A DNA stretch of 10,301 nucleotides, taken from NCBI GenBank assembly GCA_023420435.1, contig JAEZWE010000042.1, positions 1-10,301 on the forward strand. Reading direction: 5' to 3'. The stretch comes from Bacteroidota bacterium (lineage in GTDB: Bacteria > Bacteroidota > Bacteroidia > Flavobacteriales > Weeksellaceae). Of this stretch, positions 1 to 5,349 are shown one piece after another. The position numbers and the translations under genes are program-made. The notes beneath the pieces were generated by a model. That model had not been told where the DNA came from. It did no database searches and saw nothing but the letters and a program-made list of their open reading frames with translations. Position 1 is the first letter of the stretch. The number at the start of each line of letters is the position of its first letter.

Positions 1-1074
1 ATATTGTACGGGACTCCATTTTATATTTTTTAAATCCAGTCCAAACTGCATTCCATGGGTATGTCCGGAAAGGGTTAACTGAACATTTGCAGGATGTTTT
101 TTTACAATTTCATCAAAATGCGTTGGATCGTGGCTCATTAAAATTTTTACAGAATTTTTTGGAACACCAATCAAAGCTTTGTCTAAATCTCCATATTGTG
201 GAAAAGGTTTTAAACCCCAGTTTTCAACGCCTAAAATGTAAATTTTTTCTCCATTTTTTTCAATAGCGGTGTTTTGATTTCTCATCATTTGAAATCCTGC
301 ACGTTTTTGAAATTCAATAAGATTTGGGATGTTTTTTTCTTTATCTTCTTTGGATTTCCAGCCTACATATTCTCCGTAATCATGATTTCCCAAAATCGAG
401 AATTTTCCGTCTTTTGATTTTATTTGAGAGAAAAGCGGAATAAAGGGAAGAAATTCTTCTGCGTAATTATTCACCATATCTCCAGTAAACAAAACCAAAT
501 CGGCATTTTGTTCATTGATGAGATCAATGGCAGATTTCAATTTTTCAGGATTTTGAAAACTTCCACTGTGGACATCAGAAATTTGTACAATTTTGTAACC
601 TTTAAAAATTTCAGGAAGTCCTGGGATTTTTAATTTTACTTTTCTTGCCCTGTGTCGATATTTTCCGAAAGCAATACCATCAATAAAAGCTAATGAAAGT
701 AAAGAAGTAAGGCCTATTCCTAAAAATGAAAGAAATTTTCTTCTTTCGGGATAATAGTTTTCGGTTTCTACAAAAAAAGTATAAGCATACTTTATAAAAC
801 GCATTACATCATCTACAAAAAGAAATAATACGATAAAGATTTTCGGAAGAATAAAAATTAAAAAAGTGGATATTACTATTTGAATTTTTTGATGATCCCG
901 GTCTGAACGTTGAAAATTCAGTAATTCATAAATCATAAAAGCATATACAGCTAAAGTGATGATCCAATATCCAATTTTTGCAAAATTGTTGTCGGTGATG
1001 GTTTTAAAAGCCTGATAAACGTAGAATTCTAATAAAAAGAAAATCCCGGTAAAGATCAAAAAGTTTCTTTGCAT
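1..1074 (-). CDS. Membrane-anchored calcineurin-like metallophosphoesterase (3' end missing)
   Basis: This is a metal-dependent phosphoesterase of the calcineurin-like superfamily; its substrate cannot be told from sequence. The frame starts at ATG 1074-1072 and stays open for 358 codons to the window edge, so the C-terminus is missing. Four hydrophobic segments come first (about residues 4-22, 34-52, 66-87 and 113-131), then the catalytic domain. The family metal-ligand motifs are all present and in order: SDVH (D167, H169), GDMVNN (D199), GNHD (N230, H231), SHDP (H315) and GHTHG (H338, H340). Related flavobacterial proteins are about 400 residues long, so perhaps 40-50 residues are cut off. 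YkuE-type enzymes that act on lipid-linked substrates have a similar layout, but that role is only a guess here. A strong terminator lies between it and the upstream gene on the same strand, so it is probably transcribed from its own promoter; I found no clear -7 box. Confidence 0.88.
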   Translation of the reverse strand, partial: MQRNFLIFTGIFFLLEFYVYQAFKTITDNNFAKIGYWIITLAVYAFMIYELLNFQRSDRDHQKIQIVISTFLIFILPKIFIVLFLFVDDVMRFIKYAYTFFVETENYYPERRKFLSFLGIGLTSLLSLAFIDGIAFGKYRHRARKVKLKIPGLPEIFKGYKIVQISDVHSGSFQNPEKLKSAIDLINEQNADLVLFTGDMVNNYAEEFLPFIPLFSQIKSKDGKFSILGNHDYGEYVGWKSKEDKEKNIPNLIEFQKRAGFQMMRNQNTAIEKNGEKIYILGVENWGLKPFPQYGDLDKALIGVPKNSVKILMSHDPTHFDEIVKKHPANVQLTLSGHTHGMQFGLDLKNIKWSPVQY

Positions 1075-1087
1075 ATTATTAAAAACG

Positions 1088-1122
1088 AAAAAAAGCACAA
1101 AATACTTTAATTTGTGCTTTTT
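1088..1122 (-). terminator. Intrinsic terminator of the KAS III-like gene
   Basis: Positions 1090-1101 and 1111-1122 form a perfect 12-bp inverted repeat with a 9-nt loop. Read on the minus strand, the stem runs directly into seven T residues (plus-strand A 1088-1094). It lies 18 bp beyond the stop of the KAS III-like gene and just before the phosphoesterase start, as expected for a minus-strand terminator. Confidence 0.85.
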
Positions 1123-1140
1123 AATTGGGTTAAATTTTAT

Positions 1141-2208
1141 TTAGGGAAATTTGTAAACAATAGCGTTAATATTCATTCCTGCCCCAACAGAAGCGAAAAC
1201 AATATTTCCTTTTTGTTTAAACTGATGACCTTTCATTTCATTTTTAATGATCAAATCATACATGGTTGGAATTGTCGCTACGGAAGAATTTCCAAATTCT
1301 TGAATGGTCATTGGAGAAATGGAATGATCGTAGTCTTTAATATCGTATAAACGGTGAAGACGGTCAATCATCGCATAATCCATTTTTGCATTGGCTTGAT
1401 GAATTAAAATTTTATCGATATTTTCAATGGATAATCCCGCTTTATCAATGGTGTCTTTTATTGCTTGGGGAACATTTTTCAACGCATATTCGTAAATTTT
1501 ACGACCATGCATTCTGATGTAATGTTTGTTTTCTTTAAAATCTGGATTTAAAGAACCTGCATTTTCAAGATACATTAACTCTGCATCGTTATCACAAATG
1601 GTAGAATCCGCAATAATTCCCACATTTTCATCATCTGTTGCTTTTACAACAACGGCGCCAGCTCCGTCAGCGAAAATCATTTTATTTCGATCATAAGGAT
1701 CGGTAACTCTACTCAAAGTTTCGCTTCCTACAACCAAAATTAGTTTTGCTTTTTTTGCTTTTATTAAAGAATCAGCCAAAATCATCGCTTCAACCCAACC
1801 TGGACAACCGAAAATCATGTCATAATTCACACATTTTCTATTTTTTATTCCCAATTTGTTCTTTAGACGAGCCGACATAGAAGGCATAAAATTGCTTAAT
1901 CCATCTTTTCCGACATCTCCAAAATTACTGGCATAAATAATATAATCTAAAGTTTCAGGATCAATTTGGGCATCATAAATAGCTTCTTTCGCAGCATGTG
2001 CACCAATGTCAGAATTGAATTCATCATCATTAATGTAGCGCCTGTTTTCAATTTCTGTAATTTCTACAAATTTTTGAATAATTTCGGAGTTGTCCTTATC
2101 GATAAGATCACCTTCATCCGTATAAAATTTTGAATCCATGAAATGATTTCTTCCGATAACCCTTTGCGGAATGTGGCTTCCAGAGCCTATGATTATTGTA
2201 TTGGGCAT
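1141..2208 (-). CDS. 3-oxoacyl-ACP synthase III family protein (KAS III/FabH-like)
   Basis: This is a thiolase-fold condensing enzyme of the KAS III group, which joins an acyl-CoA starter to malonyl-ACP in a decarboxylating Claisen condensation in the cytosol. The full Cys-His-Asn triad is visible: C135 in IFGCPGW, H270 in ILIHQAN and N307 in EFGNSSVATIP. The glycine-rich FADGAGAVVV segment (about 179-188) is also typical. At 355 residues it is longer than housekeeping FabH (about 320), with extra sequence near residues 22-45. It is therefore probably a paralogue and not the main fabH. No acyl carrier protein, fabD, fabF or olefin-synthesis gene is in the window, so the pathway is unknown; a dedicated starter for a pigment or unusual lipid is one option. 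The start is ATG 2208, with an excellent -7 box just upstream and a terminator after the stop, so it looks monocistronic. Confidence 0.9.
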   Translation of the reverse strand: MPNTIIIGSGSHIPQRVIGRNHFMDSKFYTDEGDLIDKDNSEIIQKFVEITEIENRRYINDDEFNSDIGAHAAKEAIYDAQIDPETLDYIIYASNFGDVGKDGLSNFMPSMSARLKNKLGIKNRKCVNYDMIFGCPGWVEAMILADSLIKAKKAKLILVVGSETLSRVTDPYDRNKMIFADGAGAVVVKATDDENVGIIADSTICDNDAELMYLENAGSLNPDFKENKHYIRMHGRKIYEYALKNVPQAIKDTIDKAGLSIENIDKILIHQANAKMDYAMIDRLHRLYDIKDYDHSISPMTIQEFGNSSVATIPTMYDLIIKNEMKGHQFKQKGNIVFASVGAGMNINAIVYKFP

Positions 2209-2231
2209 TAATTCTGATTAAAAAATAAAAG

Positions 2232-2239
2232 CAAAGTTA
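2232..2239 (-). promoter_or_regulatory. -7 box of the KAS III-like gene
   Basis: The minus strand reads TAACTTTG here, a perfect match to the Bacteroidota -7 consensus TAnnTTTG. A TTTC (plus 2259-2262) lies 19 nt upstream, where the -33 TTTG element is expected. Transcription should begin near 2225-2227, giving a leader of roughly 18 nt. Confidence 0.6.
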
Positions 2240-2275
2240 AGGATATTATCTTCAACAGGAAATTAAAAATATTAT

Positions 2276-2283
2276 TAAATTTG
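2276..2283 (+). promoter_or_regulatory. -7 box of the 2304-4385 operon
   Basis: TAAATTTG is a perfect TAnnTTTG match, 20 bp before the first ATG of the operon. No good -33 TTTG is seen at the usual spacing. It is divergent from the KAS III-like promoter, with the two -7 boxes 36 bp apart. Confidence 0.55.
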
Positions 2284-2303
2284 CAAAAATTTTTACAAAA
2301 AGG

Positions 2304-2870
2304 ATGAAAAATAATCCATCTTTACGAGGTTTACTAATTGCTATCATAGCTGTAGCAATATCGTTTGGAATATATTTTTTGCTTTTGTCCAAAAAAAATT
2401 ATTTTCTGGTAGATAATCCTACTTCTAAAACATATTATTTTAGAATTAATAATGGGGATGAGAAAATTATTTCTGCAGGACAGTTTGTAAAAGTAGAGAT
2501 GGAAAAAGGGAAAAATTCAATAAAAGTTTTTGATAATAAAAAAAACGAGATTTTCGATTCTGCATTTCAAGTAACGAAAGATCGAGGATTATTGAACATC
2601 ACACATCATGATTATTATATACATACCCAATATTATGGTTATGATATTAAGAAAGATTCTTTACTTTTGAATCTTGAAAAAACAATCATTGATGGCAAAC
2701 ATTATTTGGGAAATCCAAAATTGTCCAATCGCTTATATACAGAAGATTTTTATTATAATATTGATGAAAATTATGATCAATTGATTAAAAATATTCAGAA
2801 GACCGAATCTAGAACAAAAATTTTCAGAAAGCAGGATTTTCTGAATTTTTATAAAGAAAATTACCAATAA
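2304..2870 (+). CDS. Conserved-looking single-pass membrane protein, function unknown
   Basis: I do not recognise this 188-residue protein. It has a short basic start, one hydrophobic helix (about residues 9-28) and then a polar domain rich in Tyr, Asn, Lys and Asp. This suggests an inner-membrane anchor or uncleaved signal with a periplasmic domain. Residues 33-95 look beta-rich (short strands with FRINNGDEKIISAG and KGKNSIKVFDN); the C-terminal third looks helical (about 155-188). No cysteines or catalytic motif stand out. The ATG at 2304 is preceded by a -7 box at the right distance. Its stop is 10 bp before ubiE, which is 2 bp before porT, so the three are probably one transcript. The context suggests a cell-envelope role, possibly linked to PorT and type IX secretion, but that is inference. 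Confidence 0.8.
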   Translation: MKNNPSLRGLLIAIIAVAISFGIYFLLLSKKNYFLVDNPTSKTYYFRINNGDEKIISAGQFVKVEMEKGKNSIKVFDNKKNEIFDSAFQVTKDRGLLNITHHDYYIHTQYYGYDIKKDSLLLNLEKTIIDGKHYLGNPKLSNRLYTEDFYYNIDENYDQLIKNIQKTESRTKIFRKQDFLNFYKENYQ

Positions 2871-2880
2871 ATTTTAAAAT

Positions 2881-3600
2881 TTGGAACACGTAAAACCATA
2901 CAATTCTGGCGCAAGCAAAAAAAGTGAAGTAGAAGACATGTTCGACAACATTGCTCCTAAATACGATTTGCTGAACCATGTTTTGTCCATGCAAATCGAT
3001 AAATTTTGGCGCACAAAACTGGTGAAATGGATGAATGAGGATCAGCCAAAAGAAGTTTTGGATGTCGCTACAGGAACCGGGGATTTAGCCATAGCTGTGG
3101 AAAAAGGAACCGGCGCTAAAGTGGTAGGATTAGATTTGTCGCAACAAATGTTAAATGTTGGCATTATTAAAATAAAAAAACTTAATTTAGACGGCAGAAT
3201 TTCTATGCAAAAAGGAGATGCTGAAAATCTTCCATTCGATGACAATCGTTTTGATTCAGTTTCTGTGGCTTTTGGTGTTAGAAATTTTGAAAATCTAAAA
3301 CAGGGACTTTCAGAATTAAGAAGGGTTTTGAAAGACGGTAAAAGTGTTTTTATTCTTGAATTTTCCAAAGTTCAAGGCGTTTTAGGACCACTTTACATGT
3401 TTTATTTTAAAAATATTTTACCATTAATTGGTAAGCTGGTGTCTAAAGATAATAGAGCATATACTTATCTTCCGGATTCCGTAAACGCTTTTCCTTTTGG
3501 TGAAAAAATGAAACAAATTTTACTGGAAACAGGATTTAAAAAAGTAGAATATAAAAAGTTGAGTTTGGGCATTGCCACAATTTATAAAGCAACTAAATAA
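2881..3600 (+). CDS. ubiE: Demethylmenaquinone methyltransferase (UbiE/MenG), TTG start
   Basis: This SAM-dependent enzyme methylates demethylmenaquinone to menaquinone, the last step of the quinone pathway; in flavobacteria menaquinone is the respiratory quinone. Visible family features are the N-terminal MFDNIAPKYDLLNHVLS block (20-36), SAM-binding motif I DVATGTGDLAI (61-71), the acidic end of strand 2 (D85), GDAENLPF (112-119), and FGVRNFENLKQGLSELRRVLK (from 131), a UbiE signature. Length (239 residues) fits the family. The start is chosen as TTG 2881. A stop codon lies in frame at 2875-2877, and the first ATG (2938) would remove the VKPY...SKKSEVEDM leader, which I recall as conserved in related proteins. 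It is 10 bp after the preceding gene and 2 bp before porT. Confidence 0.95.
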   Translation: MEHVKPYNSGASKKSEVEDMFDNIAPKYDLLNHVLSMQIDKFWRTKLVKWMNEDQPKEVLDVATGTGDLAIAVEKGTGAKVVGLDLSQQMLNVGIIKIKKLNLDGRISMQKGDAENLPFDDNRFDSVSVAFGVRNFENLKQGLSELRRVLKDGKSVFILEFSKVQGVLGPLYMFYFKNILPLIGKLVSKDNRAYTYLPDSVNAFPFGEKMKQILLETGFKKVEYKKLSLGIATIYKATK

Positions 3601-3602
3601 TT

Positions 3603-4385
3603 ATGAATAAAATTTTATTGAAATCGTTCGTTTTGTTATCTTTAGGTATCGCAACATTTGCAGATGCACAATTCCGAACCAGAAACAGAATGGATCGTTT
3701 GGAAAGTTTTGATGAGCAAAAATTCAGTTGGGGTTTTTATCTGAACGGTGCAATGTACGATTATCATTTAGTGCTTAATCCCCGTTATGGAATGCTGGGA
3801 AATTATAATTTGGTTTCTACAAAAACCAGCGCTGGTTTTGGAGCCGGACTTATCGGGAAAATGCGCCTGAATGATTATTTCGATTTAAGATTAGAACCTG
3901 GTTTGCAATTTGTGCAAAGAGAAATAAGATTTGAAACCCAAAGCAACGACTTATACAGTGCAGGAAGCGATTCAAATCCTCCTTTTACGCCAATGGTTCT
4001 TACAGAAAAAGATAAAGTAAGAAATCTTAAACATACGCTTTTGGATATCCCGGTTTTAATTGAAGTTCACGGAAACAGATGGTATAATTCCCGTCCTTAT
4101 GTTGCAGGAGGTATCAATTATATCATGAATTTGCAATCCAATGCAAAAAGTTCTGATGATAATTTGCAGGGTGTTTTCAGATCAACAACCAATAATTTTG
4201 CGTGGACAGCAGAAATGGGAGTTCAACTTTATTTTAGAAGATTTAAGTTAACACCGGCTATTAGAGGAACTTTCTTTACCAATAACGAAATGGTGGCAGA
4301 TGATAATACGACGCCTCCATATTGGGCTAAATCAATTTCTACAGCTCAATCCAGAGGATTTATGTTTATCCTTAAATTTGAATAA
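3603..4385 (+). CDS. porT: PorT family protein, type IX secretion system
   Basis: PorT (SprT in Flavobacterium johnsoniae) is an outer-membrane beta-barrel needed for type IX secretion, which exports adhesins, proteases and gliding-motility proteins in Bacteroidota. The protein has a signal peptide (about 1-22, ending ADA before Q23), then FDEQKFSWGFYLNGAMYDYHL (about 36-56), typical of the start of PorT barrels. Alternating strands follow, including GFGAGLIGKMRLNDYFDLRLEPGLQF and LKHTLLDIPVLIEV, and it ends in a short strand, FMFILKFE. The 260 residues are close to the usual size (about 240). Placement straight behind ubiE (2-bp gap) is the arrangement I know from other flavobacteria and supports the call. 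A strong terminator follows. A generic PorT-like outer-membrane beta-barrel protein is the alternative, less likely given the context. Confidence 0.88.
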   Translation: MNKILLKSFVLLSLGIATFADAQFRTRNRMDRLESFDEQKFSWGFYLNGAMYDYHLVLNPRYGMLGNYNLVSTKTSAGFGAGLIGKMRLNDYFDLRLEPGLQFVQREIRFETQSNDLYSAGSDSNPPFTPMVLTEKDKVRNLKHTLLDIPVLIEVHGNRWYNSRPYVAGGINYIMNLQSNAKSSDDNLQGVFRSTTNNFAWTAEMGVQLYFRRFKLTPAIRGTFFTNNEMVADDNTTPPYWAKSISTAQSRGFMFILKFE

Positions 4386-4407
4386 AAGAATTTTTATATT
4401 TTTATTT

Positions 4408-4439
4408 AGAGAAGATTTGAAAAAATCTTCTCTTTTTTT
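4408..4439 (+). terminator. Intrinsic terminator after porT
   Basis: A perfect 11-bp stem (4408-4418 with 4423-4433) is closed by a GAAA tetraloop and followed by seven T residues (4433-4439). It ends the 2304-4385 operon. Confidence 0.88.
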
Positions 4440-4493
4440 GTTCATACTTCAAAAAAAGATAGCACTTTGTTACGCTTTAAAATTTAATTTTTA

Positions 4494-4501
4494 TATTTTT
4501 G
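4494..4501 (+). promoter_or_regulatory. -7 box of the coiled-coil/zapA unit
   Basis: TATTTTTG matches TAnnTTTG perfectly, 28 bp before the ATG at 4529. The nearest TTTG upstream (4466-4469) is 24 nt away, longer than the usual spacing of about 19, so the -33 element is weak. Confidence 0.5.
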
Positions 4502-4528
4502 CTTAAATGTTAGAATAAAACACCTGAA

Positions 4529-4831
4529 ATGCTCAAAAATCTTGAGAATAATTTTTTAGAACTGGAGAAAAGAGTTTATACCGTTCATAAAAATTACCGG
4601 AATCTGGCTGAAAGATTCGAGGAACTGAGCAAAGAGCATGAAGAATTGCAGAAGAAATACGATGAAGAAAGAGAAAAGAATCAGGTTTTAGCAGTAGAAC
4701 AAAAAAATATAAAACTTTATTCATCATTGTCAGGAAACCCGGAACACAACCGTTTGATGAAAAATCATATAAACCGGTTAGTAAAAGAAATAGATTCCTG
4801 CATTGCCCAACTTCAAAACAGTGGATTGTAA
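4529..4831 (+). CDS. Small coiled-coil protein coupled to zapA, ZapB-like in form
   Basis: This is a 100-residue soluble, highly charged protein with no signal peptide. Residues 5-60 form a long predicted coiled coil (LENNFLELEKRVYTV, then FEELSKEHEELQKKYDEEREKNQ). A short break (SLSGNPEHN, about 66-74) leads to a C-terminal helix, INRLVKEIDSCIAQLQ. Its stop overlaps the zapA start in TAATG (4829-4833), so the two are translationally coupled and probably made in fixed proportion. From memory, similar short coiled-coil proteins with a C-terminal EIDxCIAxL motif often precede zapA in flavobacteria. By analogy with E. coli ZapB, it may bridge ZapA at the division ring. Homology to ZapB is not claimed: coiled coils evolve too freely to show this by eye. 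A terminator and a fresh -7 box upstream mark it as the first gene of the unit. Confidence 0.85.
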   Translation: MLKNLENNFLELEKRVYTVHKNYRNLAERFEELSKEHEELQKKYDEEREKNQVLAVEQKNIKLYSSLSGNPEHNRLMKNHINRLVKEIDSCIAQLQNSGL

Positions 4832-5118
4832 TGGATGTAAGACGAATTACGATAAATATCGCTGGAAGAATTTATCCGCTTAATGTTCCTTCCGCTGAGG
4901 AAGAAACATTACGAAAAGTAGGGAAGCAAATTGAAAATATGATTAAAGATTTTGAACAGAATTTTGATGTTCGAGACAAGCAGGATGCTTTAGCCATGTG
5001 TTGCCTGAAATTGGGAACCAACGCAGAAATATCTTCTTTAACGAACGAAAAAAATATAAATGCTTCTAATGAAAGATTAATGAAAATTAACCAATTATTG
5101 GAAGAATTGGAAAAGTAG
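4831..5118 (+). CDS. zapA: Cell division protein ZapA
   Basis: ZapA binds and cross-links FtsZ filaments to stabilise the division ring. This 95-residue protein has the family layout. A beta-rich N-terminal head carries RRITINIAGRIYPLNVPSAEEETLRKVGKQI (4-34), matching the usual ZapA opening in which a short strand is followed by x-I-x-G-x-x-Y-x-L. A helix then contains RDKQDALAMCCLKLG (48-62), like the conserved D-x-x-x-A-L-A-A-L segment of the dimer interface. The C-terminal tail is a coiled coil (about 70-95). It overlaps the preceding coiled-coil gene by one base. A 6S-like RNA gene follows; zapA is also next to the 6S gene ssrS in enterobacteria. Confidence 0.9.
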   Translation: MDVRRITINIAGRIYPLNVPSAEEETLRKVGKQIENMIKDFEQNFDVRDKQDALAMCCLKLGTNAEISSLTNEKNINASNERLMKINQLLEELEK

Positions 5119-5128
5119 ATTTTTCTTT

Positions 5129-5309
5129 TCCTCACCAACTGCCTACAATAATTCTAACACAATAAAGGTAAACTCAACGCTAAACAATTACCGGGCAAAT
5201 GTTCACTTGATGGCGCGCTGCTTTACGCAGATTACAGAAAGTGAAAATCAGCTCAAATCGTGTTGATTAGGAGTTTACTCTAAATCACTGGATTATTGTA
5301 GGTTTTTTT
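5129..5309 (+). ncRNA. 6S-like RNA (6S-Flavo type candidate)
   Basis: The 231-bp gap between zapA and rny has no good reading frame but folds as a long interrupted rod, the shape by which 6S RNA imitates an open promoter and binds housekeeping RNA polymerase. Stems seen: closing stem 5142-5154 with 5290-5302 (13 pairs, one G-T); second stem 5168-5175 with 5271-5278 (8 perfect pairs), continued by 5176-5180 with 5260-5264; apical stem 5202-5208 with 5239-5245 (7 perfect pairs); hairpin 5218-5221 with 5227-5230. A large internal loop (5181-5201 opposite 5246-5259) lies in the middle, as in 6S RNA. The closing stem is followed by seven T residues, which sets the strand and the 3' end. A near-match -7 box (TAGATTTT, 5116-5123) over the zapA stop would start the RNA near 5129. 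The zapA neighbourhood supports the call; the family assignment is from shape and context, not from a covariance search. Confidence 0.75.
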
Positions 5310-5314
5310 ATTTA

Positions 5315-5322
5315 AAAATTTG
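5315..5322 (+). promoter_or_regulatory. Possible -7 box for rny
   Basis: AAAATTTG differs from TAnnTTTG at one base and would start a transcript about 20 bp before the rny ATG. No convincing -33 element is seen. The alternative is that rny is made by read-through past the 6S-like RNA. Confidence 0.25.
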
Positions 5323-5349
5323 AAGAACATTTAAAATCAATATATATAT

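Noticed and set aside
424..633. Plus-strand open frame inside the metallophosphoesterase
   Set aside because: It is antisense to a gene with all catalytic motifs intact and encodes no recognisable domain; I regard it as a shadow.
1114..1350. Plus-strand open frame opposite the end of the KAS III-like gene
   Set aside because: It covers the active-site Asn region on the other strand and starts in the terminator stem; no protein-like features.
3042..3368. Minus-strand 108-codon frame inside ubiE
   Set aside because: It is antisense to the SAM-binding core of ubiE, has no promoter and no domain.
4300..4506. Plus-strand frame across the porT end and its terminator
   Set aside because: It translates through the terminator hairpin and the next promoter, so it cannot be a real gene.
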